A stretch of DNA of 26,894 nucleotides. It comes from CAYZHV01 sp046541355. GTDB taxonomy: Bacteria > Spirochaetota > Spirochaetia > DSM-27196 > Alkalispirochaetaceae. This document shows positions 7,700 through 15,732 of this stretch, piece after piece. The notes under the pieces were generated by a model. It was not told the origin of the DNA, made no database searches, and saw only the letters and a list, made by a program, of their open reading frames with translations. A program made the translations under genes and the position numbers. Within the stretch, counting starts at the first letter, position 1; each line of letters starts with the position of its first letter. The stretch lies in contig JBKHDM010000042.1 of assembly GCA_046541355.1 (NCBI GenBank), forward strand, positions 1 through 26,894, given 5' to 3'.

Positions 7700-7969
7700 A
7701 TGCCCATCACTAAAGATGAGAAGCACCAGGTTGTCGAACAGTACGGGGTGAACGACAAGGACACCGGAGCGACGGAGGTCCAGATCGCCCTGCTTACCTC
7801 CCGTATCGAGCACCTCACCGAGCATCTTCGAACCCATAAGAAGGATCACCACTCCCGCAGAGGACTTCTCAAGATGGTAGGTCAGAGACGGCGTCTCCTC
7901 AAGTACCTGCGCCGGAAGGACCTCGACGGGTATCGGGAGCTGCTCAAGAAACTCGGTCTTCGCAAGTAA
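7700..7969 (+). CDS. rpsO: 30S ribosomal protein S15
   Basis: The 89-residue product is exactly the usual S15 length. It carries the family text DTGATEVQIALLT and LRTHKKDHHSRRGLL, then RRRLLKYLRRKD. S15 binds the 16S rRNA central domain early in 30S assembly. ATG at 7700 is preferred over in-frame 7682 because GAGAGGAG (7684-7691) lies eight bases upstream and S15 proteins begin with MPIT/MSIT-like sequence. It precedes pnp by 20 bases, the widely conserved rpsO-pnp pair. An internal promoter in ribF probably gives extra supply. Confidence 0.97.
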   Translation: MPITKDEKHQVVEQYGVNDKDTGATEVQIALLTSRIEHLTEHLRTHKKDHHSRRGLLKMVGQRRRLLKYLRRKDLDGYRELLKKLGLRK

Positions 7970-7989
7970 TCGAACAGACAGGAATCATC

Positions 7990-10185
7990 ATGCAAACAGT
8001 AACGTTGAACGTAGGCGGCACCGAGCTCTTTCTCGAGACGGGCCGGATGGCGAAGCAGGCCAACGGGGCGGTTTTCGCCCGTTACGGGGGCAGTGCGGTC
8101 CTTGCGACGGTCTGTTCCTCCGGTGAGCCCCGGGAGGGGCTCGATTTTGTCCCCCTCCAGGTGGAGTACAACGAAAAGTACTACGCCGCCGGCAAGATCC
8201 CGGGAGGCTTCATCAAGCGGGAGGGTCGTCCAAAGGACAAGGAGATCCTCGTCTCCCGCCTGATCGACCGACCGATGCGGCCGCTGTTTTCCAAGCAGTT
8301 CATGCGGGAAATTCAGGTGGTTCCGACCACAATCTCCACGGACCAGGTCAATCCCCCGGATGTGGTGGCTATGGTGGCCGCGAGCGCCGCAGTCCACATC
8401 TCCGATATACCCTTTGACGGACCGATCGGGGCGGTGAGGGTCGCCTCAGTTGATGGGGAGCTCGTCATAAACCCGAGCTTCGAGCAGATCGCCAAGGGTG
8501 AGCTCGACATCATCGTCGCAGGCACCGCTGAGGGCGTAACGATGGTCGAGGGTGGCGCGAAGCAGGTGAGCGAGGAGCTCCTCCTCGAGGCGATCGAAAA
8601 AGCCCGGGAGGTGATCCAGGACCTTTGCAAGATCCAGGAGGAGCTCAGGGCGGCGGTGGGCAAGGAGAAGTTGCCCCTCATCGAGAGTTCCCTGACCCTC
8701 GACAAGGCGGAGGAAATTCGGGAGTTTGCCTATCCGAAGCTCGAAGAGGCGTGTTTTGTCCTCGGCAAGTTTACCCGGGGAAACGCGGTAAAAAAGGTCA
8801 TCACCGAAACCTACGAGAAGTTCCAGGAGGATATTCCCGAGGAGCAGTACAGGCTCTTCCGGAGTCTCATGGATGATCTCGAGCAGGAGATCGTCCGCAA
8901 GTCAATCGTCGAGAAGAAGTTCCGGACCGACCACCGCGGGCCTGAGGAGATCAGGCAGATCAGTTGTGAGGTCGACATGCTGCCGAGGACCCACGGCAGC
9001 GCGCTCTTTACCCGGGGTGAAACCCAGGCTCTCGCGATTACCACCCTCGGAACCGTCTATGACGAGCAGATCATGGACGACATCGAGGGTGACCGGCGGC
9101 AGAACTTCATGCTCCATTACAACTTTCCTCCCTTTTCCGTCGGCGAGACAGGCCGTCTCGGTACCGGTCGCCGCGAGATAGGCCACGGTCACCTCGCCCA
9201 CCGGGCGCTCCACGCCGTGGTCCCGGATAAGGGTGAGTTTCCCTACACGATCCGTGTTGTAAGCGAGATACTCGAGTCCAACGGTTCCTCCTCCATGGCT
9301 ACCGTCTGCGGCGGCTCCCTTGCACTCATGAACGCCGGGGTTCCGATAGCGGCTCCCGTGGCGGGGATCGCGATGGGCCTCATTCAGGAAGGGGAGGAAA
9401 CAGTCGTTCTCTCGGATATACTCGGGGAGGAGGACCACCTCGGGGACATGGACTTCAAGGTGGCGGGAACCCGGGAGGGCATCACCGCTTTCCAGATGGA
9501 TATCAAGATCAAGAACGTCTCCGCGGACATCATGAAGACCGCTCTCGAACAGGCGCGAAAGGGGAGGCTGCACATCCTCGGTGAGATGGCGAAGGCTCTC
9601 GAGGCTCCCCGACAGGAATTGTCGGTGTACGCCCCGAGGATACTCACCTTTCGGGTTGATCCCGAGAAGATCGGCCTGCTCATCGGCCCCGGAGGAAAAA
9701 CAATCCGTTCCATCCAGGACAAGTTCGACGTTAACGTCAACATCGAGGATACCGGCTCGGTAACGATCTACACCAAGGACGGCGAGAGCGCAAAGAACGC
9801 CCAGGACGCCTTTCTCTCACTCCTCGAGGAGCCCGAGGTGGGCAAGACCTACCAGGGGGTTGTGCGAAGGATCACCGATTTCGGCGCCTTTATCGAGTTT
9901 CTGCCCGGAAAGGAGGGGCTCTGTCACATCAGTAAGATGGCGGACCACCGGATCAACTCGGTAAACGACGTTCTCGAGATGAACCAGGATGTACCGGTTC
10001 GAATCATCGAGATCGACAAGATGGGCAGGGTAAACCTGAGCCTCATCTACGAGGGTGCCGAGGAAGGCACCAACGGTCGTGGCGACCGGGGCGACCGGGG
10101 CGACCGTGGCGGTCGGGGCGACCGAGGAGCTCGGGGCAATGACCGCGGCCGGGATCGTGGCGGACGCGACCGGAATCGGGACTGA
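7990..10185 (+). CDS. pnp: Polyribonucleotide nucleotidyltransferase (PNPase) with Gly-Asp-Arg-repeat tail
   Basis: PNPase is the phosphorolytic 3'-5' exoribonuclease of the RNA degradosome. The 731 residues show two RNase PH domains (the second with LPRTHGSALFTRGETQAL and GRREIGHG). The catalytic region DHLGDMDFK places the E. coli-equivalent acids and lysine at D482, D488 and K490. A KH domain (LLIGPGGKTIRSIQ), an S1 domain (GVVRRITDFGAFIEF) and a tail of about 36 residues follow. The tail is a run of Gly-Asp-Arg and Arg-Gly-Gly units, highly basic and probably disordered, likely an RNA-binding extension. AGGA precedes ATG by six bases. A strong terminator follows. Confidence 0.97.
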   Translation: MQTVTLNVGGTELFLETGRMAKQANGAVFARYGGSAVLATVCSSGEPREGLDFVPLQVEYNEKYYAAGKIPGGFIKREGRPKDKEILVSRLIDRPMRPLFSKQFMREIQVVPTTISTDQVNPPDVVAMVAASAAVHISDIPFDGPIGAVRVASVDGELVINPSFEQIAKGELDIIVAGTAEGVTMVEGGAKQVSEELLLEAIEKAREVIQDLCKIQEELRAAVGKEKLPLIESSLTLDKAEEIREFAYPKLEEACFVLGKFTRGNAVKKVITETYEKFQEDIPEEQYRLFRSLMDDLEQEIVRKSIVEKKFRTDHRGPEEIRQISCEVDMLPRTHGSALFTRGETQALAITTLGTVYDEQIMDDIEGDRRQNFMLHYNFPPFSVGETGRLGTGRREIGHGHLAHRALHAVVPDKGEFPYTIRVVSEILESNGSSSMATVCGGSLALMNAGVPIAAPVAGIAMGLIQEGEETVVLSDILGEEDHLGDMDFKVAGTREGITAFQMDIKIKNVSADIMKTALEQARKGRLHILGEMAKALEAPRQELSVYAPRILTFRVDPEKIGLLIGPGGKTIRSIQDKFDVNVNIEDTGSVTIYTKDGESAKNAQDAFLSLLEEPEVGKTYQGVVRRITDFGAFIEFLPGKEGLCHISKMADHRINSVNDVLEMNQDVPVRIIEIDKMGRVNLSLIYEGAEEGTNGRGDRGDRGDRGGRGDRGARGNDRGRDRGGRDRNRD
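10081..10125 (+). repeat. Five 9-bp tandem units (GGCGACCGG-type) in the 3' end of pnp
   Basis: Units begin at 10081, 10090, 10099, 10108 and 10117. The first two are identical, the third and fifth differ at the last base, and the fourth has two changes in the middle (GGCGGTCGG). Each encodes Gly-Asp-Arg or Gly-Gly-Arg. The length should be variable between strains through slippage, without loss of frame. Confidence 0.88.
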
Positions 10186-10206
10186 GGTTCTCCTCGAAAT
10201 CAAATG

Positions 10207-10236
10207 GAGCCGGCGATGGACGCCGGCTCTTTTTTT
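10207..10236 (+). terminator. Intrinsic terminator after pnp
   Basis: GAGCCGGCG (10207-10215) and CGCCGGCTC (10221-10229) form a perfect 9-bp stem with a five-base loop, followed by seven T residues (10230-10236). It closes the rimP-to-pnp unit 21 bases after the pnp stop. Confidence 0.93.
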
Positions 10237-10244
10237 GGTATTAT
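10236..10244 (+). promoter_or_regulatory. Possible extended -10 promoter for dut
   Basis: TGGTATTAT combines the extended -10 element TG-N with TATTAT, beginning at the last T of the pnp terminator. No good -35 is seen; the best is TGGACG at 10217-10222 with 16 bases of spacing. Initiation would fall near 10251, next to the alternative dut start GTG 10252. Something must start transcription here because the upstream unit is terminated. Confidence 0.4.
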
Positions 10245-10680
10245 GCGAAGGGTGAGGGTACGTGTACTCGGACGGCGGGAGTTCCTGCCGGTTTATCAGT
10301 CGGATCAGGCAGCCGGGGCGGATCTCTTTGCCGCGATCGAGGAGGCTCTCTCCCTCGCCCCGTTGGAGCGGCGGCTCATACCAACGGGGATCAGGATCGA
10401 GCTTCCCGACGGCTACGAGGCGCAGATACGCCCACGCTCGGGACTCGCGGCTCGGCAGGGTATAACGCTGCTGAACGCGCCGGGCACCATCGACGCCGAC
10501 TACCGGGGAGAGGTCAAGGTGATCCTTGTGAACCTCTCGGATACGCCTGCGACAATCGCCCCGGGACAGCGGATCGCCCAGATGGTCGTTGCGCCGGTAA
10601 CAAGGGCGCGTTTCGAATCCGTCGACTCCCTGAGCGAGTCCCGCCGAGGGGAGGGGGGATTCGGGTCCACGGGCAGTTGA
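10243..10680 (+). CDS. dut: Deoxyuridine 5'-triphosphate nucleotidohydrolase (dUTPase)
   Basis: dUTPase hydrolyses dUTP to dUMP, keeping uracil out of DNA and feeding dTMP synthesis. All five trimeric-dUTPase motifs are present: AGADLFAA, PRSGLA, NAPGTIDADYRGEV, GQRIAQMV and the C-terminal GGFGSTG arm. With ATG 10243 the product is 145 residues, the normal length. An in-frame ATG at 10204 overlaps the terminator stem and is rejected. GTG 10252 remains possible if the transcript is leaderless. No clear SD precedes either start. The TGA abuts the lptF ATG with no gap. Confidence 0.93.
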   Translation: MRRVRVRVLGRREFLPVYQSDQAAGADLFAAIEEALSLAPLERRLIPTGIRIELPDGYEAQIRPRSGLAARQGITLLNAPGTIDADYRGEVKVILVNLSDTPATIAPGQRIAQMVVAPVTRARFESVDSLSESRRGEGGFGSTGS

Positions 10681-11934
10681 ATGCGGATCATATGGCGCTA
10701 CGTCCTCAGTGAGTTCATGCTCTCCTTTCTCGTCTCCTTCGCCTTTTTTTTCATCATTTTTTTTGTCAACCAGCTGTTACTCCTGGCGGAGGAGATCCTC
10801 ACAAAGGACGTTGCTCTGTTTGACGTGGCGCTGCTCATTCTCTTCGCCCTCCCGTCGATTATCGCGCTCTCCTTTCCCTTTGCCACCCTTGTCGGCGGTC
10901 TGATGGCGGTCGGTCGCTTCTCCTCGGATAACGAGATTATCGCCTTTCAAGCCTCCGGTATCGCGTTGAGCCACCTCTTTGTACCGATGCTCGTGATGGG
11001 GGCGCTCTTTTCCCTGATGAGCTTTCTCATGAACGACTACTTTCTACCCCGGGGGACAATCGAGTTCGGCAGGCTCTATCGGGAGCTTCTCTACCGTAAT
11101 CCTGCCCTGGAGCTCGAGCCGTACACGGTCAAGCGATACCAGAACGATATACTGATCACCGGGAACGTCGAGGGGCGAAACATTGGTGGCTTTGCGATTA
11201 TCGACCGGGACGAGGAGGGCAAGCGGCGGGTTATCGTCTCCACCGACGCCACCCTGACCAGGGAGGGAGAGGATGACGAGGGAGTGATCTCCCTCACCCT
11301 TGAGGACGTCTTTACCCACTCCTATCTCGGGTCAAACCGGGGAGAGTACGAGTACGCCCGGGCCGAGGAGATGATCTACAACATACTGCTCCAGGATATC
11401 ACCATATCCGTGCGGAACCCGGGCCCCCGGGAGATGAGCGCCCGGGATGTGCTGTTCGACATACGGGAAAAGGAGCGAGCCCTCGCCGAGCGGCTCGCTA
11501 TGCAGGAGCGGGAACTTGCCGCACTCCGCAGCCGCCTCGGCCTCGCCTATCTCTCCTGGCAGCGGGGCGAGGCGGACCGGGGTAGTCTAGACTCTCTGGT
11601 GTCCCGCCTCGATCAGCAGGAGTCCGTCCGGGTCTTCGACCGGACGCTCCAGATCTATCGCCTCGAGTACTACAAGAAGTTTTCCATCCCCGCAGCGTGT
11701 CTCAGCTTCATCTTTCTCGCCTTTCCCGTCGGTCTTTACACCCGCCGCAGCGGACGATCCGTCGGCTTCGGGATCGGGCTTCTCATCTCGGTACTCTACT
11801 GGAGCCTGCTCATCGCTGGACAGACCTTCGGTACCCAGCGCCCGGAGGTCTCTCCCTTCCTCTCGATGTGGCTGCCGAACGTGGTGGTCATACTCCTCGG
11901 GGGCGCTCTGTTTGTTCTGCGATGGAGGCGGTAG
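10681..11934 (+). CDS. LptF/LptG (YjgP/YjgQ) family permease with helical insertion
   Basis: The 417 residues show the family plan: three N-terminal membrane helices (about 12-36, 50-75 and 95-118), a long soluble beta-rich region (about 140-250), and three C-terminal helices (about 335-352, 360-380 and 395-414). The conserved turn LEYYKKFSIPAACLSFIFLAFPVG enters helix four. In Gram-negative bacteria LptF and LptG form the inner-membrane half of the ABC extractor that lifts lipopolysaccharide. Between MSARDVLFDI (252-261) and IYRLEYYKKF (325-334) lies an insertion of about 50-60 residues, helical and Glu/Arg/Leu-rich, with coiled-coil character. That explains the length above the usual 360 or so. 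First of two family members in tandem, so LptF-like by position. Confidence 0.85.
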   Translation: MRIIWRYVLSEFMLSFLVSFAFFFIIFFVNQLLLLAEEILTKDVALFDVALLILFALPSIIALSFPFATLVGGLMAVGRFSSDNEIIAFQASGIALSHLFVPMLVMGALFSLMSFLMNDYFLPRGTIEFGRLYRELLYRNPALELEPYTVKRYQNDILITGNVEGRNIGGFAIIDRDEEGKRRVIVSTDATLTREGEDDEGVISLTLEDVFTHSYLGSNRGEYEYARAEEMIYNILLQDITISVRNPGPREMSARDVLFDIREKERALAERLAMQERELAALRSRLGLAYLSWQRGEADRGSLDSLVSRLDQQESVRVFDRTLQIYRLEYYKKFSIPAACLSFIFLAFPVGLYTRRSGRSVGFGIGLLISVLYWSLLIAGQTFGTQRPEVSPFLSMWLPNVVVILLGGALFVLRWRR

Positions 11935-11935
11935 G

Positions 11936-13012
11936 ATGCGTATCCTCGACCGGATGGTCATTCTCTCCTTTTTGCCGACCCTCCTCGCCTCGACGTCTTT
12001 TTTTGTCCTGAGCATCCAGATGGTCGACCTGTTCGCAAACCTGGTCCGCTATCTCAACGCCGAGGCAGAGACTATCGAGATACTCCAGGTGCAGCTCTAC
12101 TTTCTCCCGAAGAGTATCTCCTACTCCCTCCCGGTGGCGATTCTCTTTTCCGTCTCCTTCAGCCTCGGGACCTACTACTCCAACAACGAGCTCATCTCCG
12201 TGTTCGGCTCCGGAATCAGCCTCTACCGCTTCGTCGCTCCCCTGCTGATTATAGGTGGGCTGTTGAGCATCGGCTCCTTTTTTTTCGAGGAGTACGTCGT
12301 AATCGACAGTTACCGGCGTAAGAACGAGCTGTCCCGGGAGCTACTCAACGTCACCAGGAGCTTCAGTAACACGAACGTCACGGTTCTCGACGACGGGAGG
12401 CGCACGATCTACTTTGCGGAGTACTACAACGACAACAACCGGACCCTCTCGCAGCTCACGGTCCTCGAGCGCAACCGGGACGGCTCATTCCACTCCCGCC
12501 TCGACGCGCCCCTCGCACGGTGGAACGGGAGCTACTGGTCCTTCGAGGACCCGCTCTACTTTCTCATAGGTGAGGAGGGGCAGGGAGGGGAGCTCTCCTT
12601 TACCGGGGTGGAGGAGGAGCGCTACACCGCCTCTCCTGAGAGCTTCCAGCGAAGCGCCTTGTCCGTGGATGAGATGCGCTTTGACGAGGCTCTTCGCTGG
12701 ATCGGGCGGCTCCAGGAGGCGGGCCTGCCGTATCGGGAGCAGCTGGCCGACTGGTACGAGCGGATTGCCTTCGCCTTTACTCCCTTTATCGTTACCCTCA
12801 TCTCCGCCTCCGTGGGCTCCCGTCTCAGGCGCAACATTCTCCTCCTGAGTCTCCTCATCTCCCTCGGCCTTGCCACGGTCTATTACGTCTCCGGCATGGT
12901 AGGCTCCCTCGCCGCCAGCGCCGGATTGCTGCCTCCCGCCGCCGGAGCGTGGGGCGGGGTACTATTATTCTTGATCCTCGGTGTCCTGCTCATGCGACTT
13001 GCGAGAACTTAG
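11936..13012 (+). CDS. LptG/LptF family permease (second copy)
   Basis: The 358-residue product has the same six-helix layout: helices near 8-30, 55-82 and 98-118, a periplasmic beta-rich middle (about 140-230), and three C-terminal helices in about 270-357. ATG 11936 is chosen over in-frame 11912, which lies inside the previous gene, because GGAGG (11924-11928) is seven bases upstream and the sequence MRILDRMVILSFLP matches the family start. It presumably pairs with the preceding permease as an LptFG-type heterodimer; the ATPase (LptB) is not in this window. Whether the substrate is lipopolysaccharide or another lipid in this spirochaete cannot be read from sequence. Confidence 0.85.
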   Translation: MRILDRMVILSFLPTLLASTSFFVLSIQMVDLFANLVRYLNAEAETIEILQVQLYFLPKSISYSLPVAILFSVSFSLGTYYSNNELISVFGSGISLYRFVAPLLIIGGLLSIGSFFFEEYVVIDSYRRKNELSRELLNVTRSFSNTNVTVLDDGRRTIYFAEYYNDNNRTLSQLTVLERNRDGSFHSRLDAPLARWNGSYWSFEDPLYFLIGEEGQGGELSFTGVEEERYTASPESFQRSALSVDEMRFDEALRWIGRLQEAGLPYREQLADWYERIAFAFTPFIVTLISASVGSRLRRNILLLSLLISLGLATVYYVSGMVGSLAASAGLLPPAAGAWGGVLLFLILGVLLMRLART

Positions 13013-13021
13013 GAGCTTTGA

Positions 13022-14161
13022 TTGAAGGATTTTTTTTCCGTCACCGCCGAAGACAGCACGACCGCCGCTCGATGTGGAACCTTGAATCTCCCCCGAGGGG
13101 CGGTGGAGACCCCGGTCTTTATGCCCGTAGGGACGGCGGGTACCGTCAAGGCGATCGAGCACCGAAAGCTCGAGGATATGGGGTACAACCTCATCCTCGC
13201 AAACACCTACCATCTCTATCTCAGACCGGGTATGGAGGTGATCGACGCCTTCGGTGGTATCCATCGCTTCTCGACCTGGGAGGGCAATATTCTCACCGAC
13301 TCCGGGGGATACCAGGTTTTCAGCCTTTCAAACATCCGGAAGATCCGGGAGGAGGGGGTCACCTTTGCCTCCCACATCGACGGAAGTCGCCATACCCTCA
13401 CCCCCGAGGGGGTCGTCGGCATTCAGGCTACCCTCGGAAGCAACATCCAGATGGCCCTTGACGTGTGCACCGGATTCGACGTTCCGAGACAGGAGGCTGA
13501 GGAGGCGCTTCACCGGACCCACCGCTGGGCGAAGCGTGCCCGGGAGGAGTGGGTCCGAAAACGGGAGGAAGAAGGGTACCAGGGAGAGCTCTTCGGCATT
13601 GTTCAGGGCAACTTCTATGAGGATCTGCGCCGGGAAAGTGTGGAGGAGATCTGCTCCCTCGATCTGCCGGGCTACGCGATCGGGGGGCTCTCGGTGGGTG
13701 AGAGCTTTGAGACTTTTGAAAGGTTTACCGCCTTTACCACCCCCCTGCTGCCGCGGGATAAGCCGCGCTACCTCATGGGGATCGGTACTCCGGACTACAT
13801 CTTTACCGCCGTGGAACATGGGGTTGATATGTTTGACTGCGTCTTTCCGACCCGGGCGGGTCGAAACGGGACGCTCTTTACCCGTGACGGCACCCTCAAC
13901 CTGAGAAACGCGAGGTTTGCGAAGGTCGATGAGCCCCCGGACTCCACGATCGACTCCTTCGGGGGTCGGGGCTACTCTCTCGGCTACCTTCGACATCTGA
14001 TCAAGTCCGGAGAAATCCTCGGAGCAATACTCGCGACGGAGCACAACCTCCGCTTTCTCGCACAGCTTCTCCGGGAGATCCGCCTCTCGATACGGGAAGG
14101 GAGGTACGCGGCGTACAAGGATAGCTTTCTCGACCGCTACTACCGGGGAGGAGCGAGGTGA
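13022..14161 (+). CDS. tgt: tRNA-guanine(34) transglycosylase lacking the zinc cysteines
   Basis: Tgt exchanges guanine 34 for preQ1 in tRNAs with GUN anticodons during queuosine formation. Catalytic features are intact over 379 residues: LTDSGGYQVFSL with D93 (E. coli D89), LFGIVQGNFYEDLR, GYAIGGLSVGE, and GVDMFDCVFPTRAGRNG with nucleophile D272 (E. coli D264). The bacterial zinc site is C-x-C-x2-C plus a later histidine. The aligned positions here are I310, S312 and G315, with only H341 kept (ATEHNLRF). The start is TTG 13022, six bases after AGGAG. The other two forward frames over this region contain no cysteine codons, so a frameshift does not explain the loss. Its stop overlaps the murJ GTG. 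Confidence 0.93.
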   Translation: MKDFFSVTAEDSTTAARCGTLNLPRGAVETPVFMPVGTAGTVKAIEHRKLEDMGYNLILANTYHLYLRPGMEVIDAFGGIHRFSTWEGNILTDSGGYQVFSLSNIRKIREEGVTFASHIDGSRHTLTPEGVVGIQATLGSNIQMALDVCTGFDVPRQEAEEALHRTHRWAKRAREEWVRKREEEGYQGELFGIVQGNFYEDLRRESVEEICSLDLPGYAIGGLSVGESFETFERFTAFTTPLLPRDKPRYLMGIGTPDYIFTAVEHGVDMFDCVFPTRAGRNGTLFTRDGTLNLRNARFAKVDEPPDSTIDSFGGRGYSLGYLRHLIKSGEILGAILATEHNLRFLAQLLREIRLSIREGRYAAYKDSFLDRYYRGGAR

Positions 14162-15732
14162 GGGATGAACAGAGCCTCAGGCAGAGTACGATCTCTACCC
14201 TGGTGGTTATGGGGACCACCTTTCTCTCCCGAATACTCGGATTCCTCCGGGTCGCGGTGATTGGCGCCATCTTCGGCGGCTCCGGCGAGGCGGATGTGAT
14301 CAACCTGGTGTTCAATATTCCGAACAACCTGAGAAAACTTCTCGCCGAGGGAGCCCTCTCCTCAGCCTTCATCCCTGTTCTTTCAGGCACCCTCGTCCGG
14401 GAATCCGGGGCCGACCGGGCGCGTCTGGTGGTGCGAAACATTCTCACCATGCAGGCGGTGATACTCCTGCCCCTGCTCCTGCTTCTAACCCTCTTTGCGG
14501 GACCCGTGGTAAACACGATCCTCGCCTTCCCGGACCCGGGCAAGCAGGCGCTCTCGGTGGAGCTCTTTCGCTATCTGGTCCACTACCTGCTGCCGATCAG
14601 TGTCGCGGCGGTCATTATGGGCACCCTCAACGCCCACAGCCGCTTCTTTCTTCCTGCGGTAACCCCGGTGCTCTTTTCCGTCTCGGTAATCGGCTCGATA
14701 GTGCTGCTCCACAGTCGCCTCGGGGTCTTTTCGATGGCTGTGGGGGTGCTCCTAGGTGGCCTCCTCCAGGTACTCATGCAGATTCCGCAGTTCCTCAGCC
14801 TCGGTTATACCTTTTTGCCACAGCTCGACCCGAATAACCGCGAGTTTCGACGCATTCTCAAACAGTGGCTTCCGGTGGTCGGTGCGGCGAGCATCTTTGC
14901 GGTCAATCAGCAGGTGGCGGTCTTCTTCGCTTCAGGCCTCGAGGACGGTTCGGGTTCGGCGATGACCAACGCCCTGACGTTCTGGCAGCTCCCCTTCGGT
15001 ATATTCAGCGCATCGATCACCACGGTGCTCTTTCCCCGGATGAGCAGACAGTGGAACCGGGATGACGTGGCGGGGCTTCGCTCGTCGGTGCGTTACGGAC
15101 TGCTCTACCTCTTTACCCTGCTCCTCCCGGCGGCGGTTACCCTCGCCCTGTTGGGCCCTGAGATTATCGCCGTCGCCCTCCAACGGGGCGCATTTGAGGA
15201 GCAATGGACCCTTCTCGCCTCCGAGGTGCTTGTCGGCTACAGTTTCGGCCTGTTCAGCGTGGGAGCCTTCACCTTTCTTCAGCGCTTTTTCTACGCCTGT
15301 GACGACTATAAAACTCCCCTCTGGATTGCGGGAGTGGCGGTCGTGCTCGACATCGGCCTCAGTCTCTACCTCAAGGAGACCCGCCTCAGGGTGGTTGGCC
15401 TCGCGGTGGCAAACAGCGTCGCCTTCACCGTCGCGCTTCTGCTCATGGTCGCCGCCGCCCGCCGACGACTCGGTTATCTCGGACTCCGGGAGCTCCTCGC
15501 CAAGGGGTGGCGAATTATCGCCGGCACGCTCCCCCTCGCCGCCACCCTCGCCGGCCACAGGTTGCTCTTCGGCGACTGGTGGCGGTCGGGCAGCTCCCTT
15601 GTCAACCTCGGCCGCCTCGCCCTCATCGGCGTTCCCGCCCTGGGAATTCTGCTCATCTCGTACTACCTTTTATCCGTAGATGTTGTACATATGGTGCGCA
15701 AGAAACGGCTCGATGAGGGAGGCTCGTCATGA
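14158..15732 (+). CDS. murJ: Lipid II flippase MurJ (MviN)
   Basis: MurJ moves lipid-linked peptidoglycan precursor across the inner membrane. The 524 residues are almost wholly hydrophobic helices, consistent with 14 membrane segments. The N-terminal signature is the family one: GTTFLSRILGFLRV, then IFGGSGEADVINLVFNIPNNLR and LLAEGALSSAFIPVL. Further on LPFGIFSASITTVLFPRMS and QRFFYACDDYKTPL match the family. GTG 14158 overlaps the tgt TGA and has GGGGAGGAG four bases upstream. It lies between tgt and an exported HEAT protein and overlaps both by four bases, so translation is probably coupled. Confidence 0.96.
   Translation: MRDEQSLRQSTISTLVVMGTTFLSRILGFLRVAVIGAIFGGSGEADVINLVFNIPNNLRKLLAEGALSSAFIPVLSGTLVRESGADRARLVVRNILTMQAVILLPLLLLLTLFAGPVVNTILAFPDPGKQALSVELFRYLVHYLLPISVAAVIMGTLNAHSRFFLPAVTPVLFSVSVIGSIVLLHSRLGVFSMAVGVLLGGLLQVLMQIPQFLSLGYTFLPQLDPNNREFRRILKQWLPVVGAASIFAVNQQVAVFFASGLEDGSGSAMTNALTFWQLPFGIFSASITTVLFPRMSRQWNRDDVAGLRSSVRYGLLYLFTLLLPAAVTLALLGPEIIAVALQRGAFEEQWTLLASEVLVGYSFGLFSVGAFTFLQRFFYACDDYKTPLWIAGVAVVLDIGLSLYLKETRLRVVGLAVANSVAFTVALLLMVAAARRRLGYLGLRELLAKGWRIIAGTLPLAATLAGHRLLFGDWWRSGSSLVNLGRLALIGVPALGILLISYYLLSVDVVHMVRKKRLDEGGSS

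Noticed and set aside
10204..10242. Upstream dut start at ATG 10204
   Set aside because: The segment is the pnp terminator hairpin and adds residues foreign to dUTPases.
13930..13970. Frameshift in tgt hiding the zinc cysteines
   Set aside because: The other two forward frames contain no cysteine codons here, and the flanking homology stays in one frame.
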